A DNA stretch of 64,000 nt from an uncultured Mycoplasmatota bacterium (GTDB taxonomy: Bacteria; Bacillota_I; Bacilli_A; RF39; UBA660), in the NCBI GenBank assembly GCA_948470005.1, contig CAOKNI010000001.1, positions 25,320-89,319 on the forward strand. Direction: 5' to 3'. The position numbers and the translations under genes are program-made. Under the pieces are notes generated by a model, which saw only the letters and a list, made by a program, of their open reading frames with translations, did no database searches and was not told the DNA's origin. Positions 17,323-25,494 of this stretch are shown in pieces (within the stretch, counting starts at the first letter, position 1; each line of letters starts with the position of its first letter).

Positions 17323-17978
17323 TGTTAAATTTAAAATTACAAACTATTGCAGGACTTATAAATAAAAATGATACTGTAATTGATATTGGCTGTGACCATG
17401 CGCATTTAGCCATATATTTAAAAAAAAATAAATTATGTAAAGAGGTTTATGCTTCTGATATTAGCGAAAATGTTTTAAGAATAGCAGAGGAAAATATCAA
17501 AAAAAGCAAGACTAATATTAAAGTATATTTATCTGATGGTTTTTCTAGTATCAATAATAAAGATATTAATACTGCAGTTATTTCAGGAATGGGTACTAAT
17601 ACCATCTTAAACATTGTAAATAATGCTCCTCAAAATATCACTAAATATATTATAAGTAGCAATAATGATTATGAATTTTTACGGCTTAGTTTATATAAAA
17701 AAGGTTTTTATATAGCAAAAGAAATAGCTATTAAAGACAATAATAAGTTTTATCCCATAATGTTATTTATGAAAGAATTTAAGCAGGAAACGAAAAAAAC
17801 TTTAAAATATGGTAAAAGCTATGATAAAGAATATTTAAGTTATTTAATAACAAAAGAAAAAAGTATTTTAAAAAGAATACCTTTTAAGCATATTTTAAAA
17901 AGAATAAAGCATATGAAAAATATTAGAATTTTGCAAAGTATGCTAAAAGAAACTACAAAAAGAAAACGGGACTATTAG
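17322..17978 (+). CDS. trmK: tRNA (adenine(22)-N1)-methyltransferase
   Basis: 218 residues, class I SAM methyltransferase. The SAM motif is VIDIGCDHAHLAIYL (residues ~19-33), followed by VYASDISENVL. The catalytic region reads AVISGMGTNTILNI, matching TrmK's GMGG-like loop. It methylates A22 of tRNAs with a suitable D-loop. Its position after sigA is the usual Firmicutes order (sigA-yqfN). The 3' end overlaps the convergent yqfQ-like gene by 26 bases. Confidence 0.93.
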   Translation: MLNLKLQTIAGLINKNDTVIDIGCDHAHLAIYLKKNKLCKEVYASDISENVLRIAEENIKKSKTNIKVYLSDGFSSINNKDINTAVISGMGTNTILNIVNNAPQNITKYIISSNNDYEFLRLSLYKKGFYIAKEIAIKDNNKFYPIMLFMKEFKQETKKTLKYGKSYDKEYLSYLITKEKSILKRIPFKHILKRIKHMKNIRILQSMLKETTKRKRDY

Positions 17979-18240
17979 TATTTCTAATTACAGATACACT
18001 ACTTTTAGGTGTGCTTACTGTATTAGATGTACTAGTAGTTTTTTTATTGCTTGTTTTACTTGTGCTTGTTTTATTATTCCCCATATCTTTTAAAACTCCT
18101 AATATAGTTTTTGCATTATTAATCATAGGCTTCGCTTGTTTATATAAAGGAATTACCTGATTGGCAACATTTAATGTCTTTGATATTCCACTTATTACTT
18201 TACCCAAAGTAAGCCCACTATTAACTGGATTTCCAAACAT
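17953..18240 (-). CDS. yqfQ: YqfQ/VrrA-like protein
   Basis: 95 residues: a Gly-rich N-terminus, a conserved block (ISKTLNVANQVIPLYKQAKP and ILGVLKDMG), and a Ser/Thr/Lys-rich tail. This resembles Bacillus YqfQ (VrrA), which is encoded close to sigA/trmK; location and core sequence agree. AGGTGG precedes the ATG at 18240. Function unknown. Confidence 0.6.
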   Translation of the reverse strand: MFGNPVNSGLTLGKVISGISKTLNVANQVIPLYKQAKPMINNAKTILGVLKDMGNNKTSTSKTSNKKTTSTSNTVSTPKSSVSVIRNTNSPVFFL

Positions 18241-18320
18241 AGTTAACCACCTAATATAATATATGCCTATTAAAATTTTTATTGCTAGCTATAATTTACC
18301 GCAAAATGTTGAAATAGAAT

Positions 18321-19188
18321 TTACGAGCTATGCATAAAAGATGAAGGAATTATTAAAGGAATAGATGATGATGGATCAACTTATTATTGAAGAGGATCAG
18401 TCACCAATAATTATTTAAGATTTTTCGGATACCGGTGGCGAATAGTGAGAGTAAATGGTGACGGAACAATACGTATAATCTATGATGGAACAGAGTATCA
18501 TCCAAACCAAACAAGCACAACAGATAGTATTATACAAAGTGTATTTAATCCAAGTAATAATGATAACGCCTATGTCGGATTTATGTACGGAGCAGCAGGA
18601 GCAAATACATATGAAGAAACACTTGCCAATATCAATAAATCAACAATCATGACTAGACTTGAGACATGGTATAATAACCTTGCAACATATGCCGATAAAA
18701 TAGATACCAATGCTGGCTTCTGTGGAGATAGAAGTATGGGATGGTGATGATACTAAGAAGGGGTATAAAACAAATACAACTCAGTATGGCTTTTCTGGCA
18801 AACTCTATAGAAATAATCTCCAACATATCTTAAGTGCAGCACCAATATTTAAATGTCCAAGTAGCAATGCCTTGTATACATTAAAAGTAGCAAACAAAGG
18901 AAATAAGGTATTAGATAAGCCAATAGGGTTAATAACTACGGATGAAGCGTATTATGCTGGATATCATATAGCTATGACCACCAATACAAATTATCTATAT
19001 AATGGGCAAAAATATTGGACAATGACTCCGTTAAGTTTTTTTAGGACATATTCTTCCGTATATTTGATTAATAGTGGTAGCTATAGCAACAAAAATCTTA
19101 CCTATGGTATACGTCTGGTCATAAATCTCCGAGAGATGTTCAAATTACAGGATCTGGAACCGGCGGTGACCCATACGTAGCTTCTTAA
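18321..19188 (+). pseudogene. Surface protein with DUF6273-like lectin-type C-terminus, degraded
   Basis: The reading is: IKDEGIIKG, D-D-G-S-T-Y-Y, TGA (18388-18390, where related proteins have Trp or another aromatic), RGSVTNNYLRFFGYRWRIV, a long domain to GDRSMGW, a frameshift near 18740, then a second block with PIGLITTDEAYYAG and YWTMTP. The end, RLVINL, is followed by a one-base deletion near 19132, after which DVQITGSGTGGDPYV appears in another frame (stop 19186-19188). There is no start or signal peptide. In gut Bacilli this C-terminal architecture occurs on secreted or pilin-like proteins. The segment after YWTMTP matches the position of DGR variable repeats. The adjacent platform protein and prepilin peptidase genes suggest pilus association. 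Confidence 0.65.
19016..19142 (+). repeat. Variable-region-like segment of the surface-protein remnant
   Basis: From the codon for W in YWTMTP to the end of RLVINL this corresponds, residue by residue, to the template-like segment at 6514-6618 (MSP/MTP start, NS-G middle, GVRP/GIRL end). Differences are not limited to template adenines (for example GTG versus GTA codons), so this copy was not recently written from that template. Confidence 0.4.
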
Positions 19189-19284
19189 TATAACATGAAT
19201 ATAAGTGTAATTATTTTGTAAATACTTGCCTATATAGCTATATCCCATAACTATTTATGAGGATTTTCTACTAAATTTTATGTA

Positions 19285-19320
19285 TGGGCAAGAGAGTCAT
19301 CCTTTACGACTCATTATAAT
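19285..19320. repeat. Short dispersed repeat, copy 2
   Basis: Counterpart of 6003-6038: TGGGCAAGA-GAG-CATC-TTT...CATTATA. It lies about 100 bases after the surface-protein remnant. The rest of 19189-19406 holds only this, short palindromes and the promoter region of the next gene. Confidence 0.4.
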
Positions 19321-19406
19321 ATGAGAGAGAGAATCATTTTCTGTTTCTTTTGCTCTTTTTTAAATAATTATTTTGTGCTATAATGATATAAAGTAGGGAA
19401 GAGAAC

Positions 19407-20957
19407 ATGAAAGAAGAAAAAAGGCATATTACTATAATTGATGTTATTTTAGCTCCATTTCTTTTTATTATAAGCTTTATTAAGCATTTCTTTATAGGTA
19501 TTAAGTTCATATTTATCGATTCTTTTGCAAGTATAATTACCAGTAGTAAAAATAAACATGACTTTAAAAATAGAAGTCATTCGAGTGAAATTAAATCTAC
19601 TACTATGCCTTTAGCCACCAAAAAGAAAGAAGAAAAAATTAGAGTTATAGGCGCTAGCGAACGAGTACGTATGGCGGAAGAGAAAAAAGCTTTAATAGCA
19701 GAAATGAATAAAGAAATAAATTCTCGCAAAAATAAAAAAGAATTTTATAATTACAGTGGAACTGATGCAAGTGGTCATAAAGTTCATGGCACTATGCTTG
19801 CAACCAATAAATCTACTTTACATAACTTTTTAGCTAATGAAGGAATAAATGTCTATAATATAACTAAAAATCCTTTTCAAAACTTTTTAAAAAAGATTGG
19901 CTTTGAGACTATTAAAGAATCAAGTGTTAAAGATTTAATATTTTGGCTTACGCAAGTATCAACCTATTTAAAAGCTGGAATTACTTTAAATGACACAATT
20001 AAACTAATGGCTAAGCAAGCTGAAAAGAACATATCAAAAAGGAATTTATATCGGGCTATATTATATGATTTAACGCTTGGAGAAAATTTTAGTGTAGCGC
20101 TTGAAAATCAAGGAAATGTTTTTCCACCGCTTCTTATTAATATGATTAAATCTGCAGAAGCAACTGGTGAACTTATTAGAACCCTTGATGATATGGCAAA
20201 TTATTATACTGAGATAGATAAAACCAGGAAAGAAATGATTAGCGCTATAATTTATCCTACTATCTTGCTTGTTTTTGCTCTTGCTGTTATGACTTTTATT
20301 ATGGTATTCGTTATTCCTGAGTTTGTGAAAGTTTACCGTCAAGCAGGCATTGAAGTAAGTGGTTTTACTTTAACAATAATAAATATTAGTAATTTTATTA
20401 CCAGTAATTTAAATACTCTTATTTTAATTCTTTTCATAGTTATAATTACGATGTTATTTTTATATAAAAAAAGTAAATCATTTCGCAGGGCTATTCAAAC
20501 TATAGGTATGAAGCTTCCTTTCTTTGGCAATATAATTATTTATCACGAAATAACGCTTTTTACCAAAACTTTTGCTAGTCTTTTAAGAAATAGTGTTTAT
20601 ATAACAAGCTCTATGGAAATACTAACTAATATAACTAATAATGAAGTTTATAAAGATATTATGATTGAAACTATGAGTAACATTGCTTGTGGTGAAAAAA
20701 TATCTTTATCATTTGAAAATAAGTGGTGTATTCCTGATGTTGCTTATTACATGATTGTAACTGGAGAATCAACTGGGGAGTTATCACTTATGATGGAAAA
20801 AGTTGCAAGTTACTATAATGATTTGCATAAGAGTAGAGTTACTAATTTAAAAAGCTTTTTGGAACCTATTATGATTGTTATTTTATCACTTATTGTTGGA
20901 ATTATTATTCTTGCTGTAGTCGTTCCTATGTTTAGTATATATGGCGAAATTAGATAG
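19407..20957 (+). CDS. Type II secretion/type IV pilus inner-membrane platform protein (GspF/PilC family)
   Basis: 516 residues. An N-terminal extension (~1-115) carries a hydrophobic stretch and charged residues, followed by the GspF core with two T2SSF repeats: DLIFWLTQVSTYLKAGITL near residue 175 and EITLFTKTFASLLRNSVYI near residue 380. Each repeat ends in membrane helices, with the paired GES(T)GEL-type motifs (SAEATGEL and TGESTGEL). It anchors the assembly ATPase and pilins. The prepilin peptidase gene follows 11 bases later; the ATPase and pilins are not in this window. Confidence 0.88.
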   Translation: MKEEKRHITIIDVILAPFLFIISFIKHFFIGIKFIFIDSFASIITSSKNKHDFKNRSHSSEIKSTTMPLATKKKEEKIRVIGASERVRMAEEKKALIAEMNKEINSRKNKKEFYNYSGTDASGHKVHGTMLATNKSTLHNFLANEGINVYNITKNPFQNFLKKIGFETIKESSVKDLIFWLTQVSTYLKAGITLNDTIKLMAKQAEKNISKRNLYRAILYDLTLGENFSVALENQGNVFPPLLINMIKSAEATGELIRTLDDMANYYTEIDKTRKEMISAIIYPTILLVFALAVMTFIMVFVIPEFVKVYRQAGIEVSGFTLTIINISNFITSNLNTLILILFIVIITMLFLYKKSKSFRRAIQTIGMKLPFFGNIIIYHEITLFTKTFASLLRNSVYITSSMEILTNITNNEVYKDIMIETMSNIACGEKISLSFENKWCIPDVAYYMIVTGESTGELSLMMEKVASYYNDLHKSRVTNLKSFLEPIMIVILSLIVGIIILAVVVPMFSIYGEIR

Positions 20958-20968
20958 GAGATTGTCTT

Positions 20969-21625
20969 ATGATTTTAATACTATTTTTAATCGGTTTTAT
21001 CTTGGGCTTAGCATATACTCTAATTGGAGAGAAAATGCCACTTTTACTGCCTGAAGTTACGAGAAAAGAAGATAACTCTTGGATTTTAAACCTTTTTAGT
21101 GCTGTTATTAATGCTATTATTTTATTAATCAGTTACTATGAATATGGCTTTAGTTACGAAATGTTTACGGCTATGGTCGTATCTGGGCTTGTAATTATAA
21201 TATTTGTAAGTGATTTCAAATATATGATAATATTAGATAGCCCCCTTATCATATCCGGTATTATTATGCTTATTTTAAGATTTAGTTTTAATGGCATTAA
21301 AGATGCCGCTATCTGTCTTCTAAGTGGTGTTATCTTATTTACTTTTATGCTTTTAATTAGTTTTATTGGTAAAAAAATCTTTAAAAGAGAAGCTTTAGGA
21401 GGAGGGGATATTAAACTTGCTGCTGTAATTGGGATTATTTTAAATTTAAAACTAGGGTTAGTAGCCATTATTTTCTCTTCGCTTTTAGCTCTTCCTTATG
21501 CCATTGGAGCTATGCTTCTTAACAAAGATTCTGAAGTTCCATTTGGGCCATTCTTAATTGGAAGTGTTGCCATTGTCTTTATATTTAGTGATAAATTTAT
21601 GAATTTTCTAGAGTTTTTAGGATAA
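20969..21625 (+). CDS. Prepilin peptidase, A24 family
   Basis: 218 residues, about seven membrane segments. Both catalytic aspartates are present: VSDFKYMIILD (first Asp near residue 83) and LGGGDIKLAA (near residue 148). It cleaves the leader of type IV prepilins or pseudopilins at the cytoplasmic membrane face. The N-terminal Cys-rich methyltransferase domain of longer PilD proteins is missing, as in the short (TadV/FlaK-like) forms. Cotranscribed with the platform gene. Confidence 0.9.
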   Translation: MILILFLIGFILGLAYTLIGEKMPLLLPEVTRKEDNSWILNLFSAVINAIILLISYYEYGFSYEMFTAMVVSGLVIIIFVSDFKYMIILDSPLIISGIIMLILRFSFNGIKDAAICLLSGVILFTFMLLISFIGKKIFKREALGGGDIKLAAVIGIILNLKLGLVAIIFSSLLALPYAIGAMLLNKDSEVPFGPFLIGSVAIVFIFSDKFMNFLEFLG

Positions 21626-21709
21626 TCAAGTTTTAGTAAATCTAAAGCTTTTTACTTGCTAAACACTAAAAACTACTTATAATAAAGCTTAAAGGAAGTT
21701 AGCGCAGTA

Positions 21710-21991
21710 ATGGAACTAAATGGGTTTAATGGCGATGATTATATTTACCTAAGAGTGGCTGAAGATTTTAGTATAACTACTTCAAAATTTAGTGATGGTA
21801 CTACAATATATCTTCAAGGTAAAACTTTAAGATTTGAAGAAGAAGAGTTAATGAATAAAGTATTTTTAAGGCATTTCCCTGGTATGGATATTTTTGCTTA
21901 TGCTCTTTTAGAAAACGGCCGAGTTGAAACATTATCCGGTGAGTACTATCGCAGGCTTGTATTAAAAGATAAGGGTCGAGTTATTTCTTAA
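21710..21991 (+). CDS. Hypothetical protein
   Basis: 93 residues, soluble, mixed strand/helix, no family recognised. It has its own promoter candidate (TATAAT near 21679) and an AAAGGAAG RBS about 9 bases before the ATG. No link to the pilus genes other than proximity. Confidence 0.55.
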   Translation: MELNGFNGDDYIYLRVAEDFSITTSKFSDGTTIYLQGKTLRFEEEELMNKVFLRHFPGMDIFAYALLENGRVETLSGEYYRRLVLKDKGRVIS

Positions 21992-22076
21992 TAAAATTTA
22001 TAATATACTTTTTAAAGAATAGCTTGTTTTAATTTATAGACTATGTTATAGTATAGCCTACTTAGGAGGGTTTACT

Positions 22077-22994
22077 ATGCGATTATCTGATAATGATATT
22101 AAAAAGTTGCGACCACTTATAGCTGAAAAGTTAAATCAAATACCAAATGGTAGTAGTATCTCTCTTGATAAAGAATTATTAAAAAGACTGCTATTTGATT
22201 TTATATTTGATCCTAATACTAAAACTATTGCTAAATTTCCTGTGTGGTCTGGTTCATTTTTAACCAAAATAGCTAACTTAAGCGAAATATCTTTCGATGG
22301 TATTGTTTTGGACCCATTAAGCAGCATTTATCAGGAAGTTTTCCCGGAAAATAGTCTTGCTGATATATTAAGTATATATCAGAATATAGATGGAGCTTTA
22401 ATTAAATATGGTAAATTAGACATTACTATTGATATATCTAAATCTTTTACTATTCTTTATTATAATCATCAAAAAAGTATTAATCCCGATACCATAAAGC
22501 CTATCTTAACAAGTGTTGATTTATCACACAACGCTCTTGTTGCTAATGATAAACCATGTCCACTTACTAATTATTTTTCGCTTATTTATGATAGTGATAT
22601 CAGCTACACTAACGCCAATATTATTATGAGTGAAGAAGCACAAATCAAGTATAGTAATTTAACTGGTTTAGATTTATCAGATTACACTTTAAACTATCGC
22701 GTCTTAAGCAGCTTAGGTTTAAATCGCATAAATCTTTATCGAAGTAATTTAAGCGATACTGGTCTTAATCTTGTAACTGACAATAAAGAAGGAGACGAAA
22801 AAGCAAGAGAAGCTTTAGCAGAAGCGATAAAAGATGGTTATTTAACTCATTGTACGATAAATAAAGTAGTAATTGAATCACCTGCGGAAAGAGAAATTAA
22901 GCGGATAGAGAAAATGCAAGAATATGAATCCTATAAAAGAGCAATATTAGAAAAAATAGATTTAGACATATTAAAAGCAAGTATAACACATTAA
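22077..22994 (+). CDS. Hypothetical protein with leucine/asparagine-rich repeat-like region
   Basis: 305 residues, no signal or membrane segment. The middle (about 185-240) reads like irregular pentapeptide or LRR-type repeats (NLTGLDLSDYTL, LGLNRINLYRSNLSDTGL), and the C-terminus is a charged helix. RBS TAGGAGGG precedes the ATG. Function unknown. Confidence 0.6.
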   Translation: MRLSDNDIKKLRPLIAEKLNQIPNGSSISLDKELLKRLLFDFIFDPNTKTIAKFPVWSGSFLTKIANLSEISFDGIVLDPLSSIYQEVFPENSLADILSIYQNIDGALIKYGKLDITIDISKSFTILYYNHQKSINPDTIKPILTSVDLSHNALVANDKPCPLTNYFSLIYDSDISYTNANIIMSEEAQIKYSNLTGLDLSDYTLNYRVLSSLGLNRINLYRSNLSDTGLNLVTDNKEGDEKAREALAEAIKDGYLTHCTINKVVIESPAEREIKRIEKMQEYESYKRAILEKIDLDILKASITH

Positions 22995-23065
22995 AATTAA
23001 TTATAGCTTGTAAAAATATGGAAATTAAGATATAATAAATTAGTATTTGAAAGGAAAGAAAAAAA

Positions 23066-24310
23066 TTGAAAAACGTAAAAGAAATAGAAATTACCATTGA
23101 TGGTGATACATGGAGTAATGCTCTAGATAAAACTTATAAAAAGAAAAATAAAGAAGTTAAAATTGAAGGCTTTCGTAAAGGAACTGCTCCTAAAAATATC
23201 TTTTTAAAAAAATTTGGAATTGAATCTCTTTATATGGATTCTGTTGATTTAGTAATTGATGAAGCTTATAAAAAAGCTTTAGACGAGGCAAATATTACAC
23301 CTGTAATTGAACCTAATGTCGATATTGTGAATATTAATGAATCCGCTGTTACATTTAAATTCACTATTATTAGTAAACCCGAAGTTACTTTAGGAGAATA
23401 TAAAAACCTTAAAATAAAAAAAGAAAAAGCTAAAGTAACAGAAGCTGAAATAGATGCTGAAATAGCGAAACTTAAAGACCAACTAGCTGAAATAGCTCCT
23501 AAAAAAGGAAAAATTGCTAAAGGTAACACTGCTGTTATAGACTTTGAAGGATTTATGGATGGCAAACCATTTGATGGTGGTAAAGGTGAAAACTACCCAT
23601 TAGAAATTGGTTCTAATACTTTTATACCTGGTTTCGAAGATGGCTTAATTGGCATGGAAATAAATGAAACTAAAGAACTAAATTTAAAGTTTCCAAAAGA
23701 CTATGTTGCTGATTTACAAGGCAAGGATGTAACGTTCAAAGTAACTATTAAGGAAATCAAAGAAAGAATAATTCCTGAATTAAATGAAGATTTTTATAAA
23801 GATTTAGGCTATGAAGATATTAAAACTGAAGAAGAATTTAGACATGAAGTTGAAAATGTTTTAATAAGCCGTAAAGAAACTGAAATTGAAGATGCTTTTA
23901 TTGAAGACGTTTTAAGTAAAGCCTCTAGTAATATGAAAGTAGAAATTAATAAAGAAATTATATCTGATGAAGTTCATCGTATGATTCACCAATTTGAAGA
24001 CCAATTAAAAATGCAAGGTATAAAAATTGATGACTATATGAATATAACAGGTATGACTCATGAAAAATTACATGAACAAATGGAACCAGAAGCAACAAAG
24101 AGAGTAAAATATCGTTATTTATTAGATGCTATTGCGGAGGCTGAAAAAATAGACTTTACCGCGGAAGAAGTAGATGCTAAGGCTAAAGAAATGGCCGAAA
24201 ACTATGGTATAACAGTTGAAGAATTATTAAAAGCATATGGTTCAAACGAAATAGTTAAATATGATATGAAAATGCATCGTGCCATTGAAATATTAAAAGA
24301 AAATAATTAG
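23066..24310 (+). CDS. tig: Trigger factor, ribosome-associated chaperone and prolyl isomerase
   Basis: 414 residues from a TTG at 23066, with GAAAGGAAAG upstream. The N-terminal ribosome-binding domain includes the signature GFRKGTAPKNIFLKKFG (residues ~37-53). The FKBP-type isomerase domain (GNTAVIDFEGFMDGKPFDGG, ~153) and the C-terminal substrate-cradling helices follow. It binds nascent chains at the exit tunnel. The second residue onward aligns well with the family, supporting the TTG start. Confidence 0.95.
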   Translation: MKNVKEIEITIDGDTWSNALDKTYKKKNKEVKIEGFRKGTAPKNIFLKKFGIESLYMDSVDLVIDEAYKKALDEANITPVIEPNVDIVNINESAVTFKFTIISKPEVTLGEYKNLKIKKEKAKVTEAEIDAEIAKLKDQLAEIAPKKGKIAKGNTAVIDFEGFMDGKPFDGGKGENYPLEIGSNTFIPGFEDGLIGMEINETKELNLKFPKDYVADLQGKDVTFKVTIKEIKERIIPELNEDFYKDLGYEDIKTEEEFRHEVENVLISRKETEIEDAFIEDVLSKASSNMKVEINKEIISDEVHRMIHQFEDQLKMQGIKIDDYMNITGMTHEKLHEQMEPEATKRVKYRYLLDAIAEAEKIDFTAEEVDAKAKEMAENYGITVEELLKAYGSNEIVKYDMKMHRAIEILKENN

Positions 24311-24334
24311 AAAGTGTCAAAACTTTCTTTTTTT
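24310..24334 (+). terminator. tig terminator
   Basis: GAAAGT and ACTTTC arms around GTCAAA, then seven T. Confidence 0.8.
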
Positions 24335-24358
24335 CACTAAATTTATGCCTATACGTGG

Positions 24359-24364
24359 TATAAT
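24359..24364 (+). promoter_or_regulatory. -10 element that fixes the start of the ATP-grasp gene
   Basis: TATAAT lies downstream of the first in-frame ATG (24345), so that ATG would be upstream of the transcript start. This favours the ATG at 24387. Confidence 0.5.
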
Positions 24365-24386
24365 AAATAAAGAAAGAGTTGATAAT

Positions 24387-25403
24387 ATGCCTAATATAAA
24401 GTATTTAATAAAAAGAGTAGCTAATATGGATTTTAAAAACATGTTTGGAAAAGTAAGCAGTATTCATAAAAAAACCGGAAAATCACGTCTTAGTATTATT
24501 AATGATATGCGTGTTTGTGCTTTAAAATATGGAGCTGGCTATATGGACTATGATTTGTTTGAAATGTATAATTTAACCGATGAAGAGCGAAATACTTATA
24601 TAACTCGTGGTCGTAATAATGATTTAATAAAGAAATATAATAATCCTGAATATGCTCATATGTTTCGTAATAAAGCCGAATTTAATACTCTTTTTGCATA
24701 TTTCATTAAAAGAGATTGGACGTTGGTTAAAAGAGTTCCCAAAGCTAAAATTATTGATTTTATGAAAAAACATGAAACTTTTATGGCTAAACCAGTTATT
24801 GGTACTTGTGGTAAAGGAATCGAAAAAATAAATACAAAAGATTATTCTAGTTTAGATGAAATATATGAATATTTAACCAAAGAAGGAAATGAATACGAAT
24901 TAGAAGAAGTTATTATCCAGCATCCTAAAGTAAGTGAAATATATCCTGATGCTATAAATACAGTTCGAATTGTTACTATATTAGACGACTTTAATGCACC
25001 TCATGTAATATGTGCTTATTTTCGCATTGGTAATGGCCGTCACGTCGATAATTTCAATAGTGGAGGTATGGTTGCTCCTGTAAACGAAGAAAATGGGATA
25101 GTAATTGATAAGGCAATAGATAAATTAAAAAATTTATATGCTAAGCATCCTCTAACTGACGCAGTGATTAAAGATTTTAAATTCCCTGATTGGTATAAGG
25201 CTTTAAATCTTGTTAAAAAGGCAAGCAAAAAAGTTCCTGAAATGCGTTATATCGGCTGGGATGTAGCTTTCACGCCCGATGGTCCAGTATTAGTTGAAGG
25301 CAATGAATATCCAGGCCATGATATCTATCAACTGCCTGAACATACCCATAATAAAAAGGGAATTTGGCCAAAATTTACCAAAGCTTTTACTGAACAAAAA
25401 TAA
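24387..25403 (+). CDS. Sugar-transfer-associated ATP-grasp family protein
   Basis: 338 residues from the ATG at 24387. The ATP-grasp fold is evident: FMAKPVIGTCGKGIEKI (Lys plus Gly loop, near residue 133), VIIQHPKVSEIYPDAINTVRIV, and the acidic metal site WDVAFTPDGPVLVEGNEYPG near residue 290. This is the pattern of the ATPgrasp_ST family, found with capsule or cell-surface sugar genes, where members ligate small molecules using ATP. No sugar cluster is adjacent here. Lon protease follows. Confidence 0.8.
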   Translation: MPNIKYLIKRVANMDFKNMFGKVSSIHKKTGKSRLSIINDMRVCALKYGAGYMDYDLFEMYNLTDEERNTYITRGRNNDLIKKYNNPEYAHMFRNKAEFNTLFAYFIKRDWTLVKRVPKAKIIDFMKKHETFMAKPVIGTCGKGIEKINTKDYSSLDEIYEYLTKEGNEYELEEVIIQHPKVSEIYPDAINTVRIVTILDDFNAPHVICAYFRIGNGRHVDNFNSGGMVAPVNEENGIVIDKAIDKLKNLYAKHPLTDAVIKDFKFPDWYKALNLVKKASKKVPEMRYIGWDVAFTPDGPVLVEGNEYPGHDIYQLPEHTHNKKGIWPKFTKAFTEQK

Positions 25404-25494
25404 ATTAAAAAAAAATAACAAATATTATATAGACAAATAGAGTTTTGCCTATTATAATAAGAACAAAATTTATTGATTGGAGTGAGTTACCTAA

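Noticed and set aside
18445..19180. Two overlapping ORFs read as separate proteins.
   Set aside because: Their sequences are consecutive parts of one known domain architecture split by a frameshift, so they are reported as one pseudogene.
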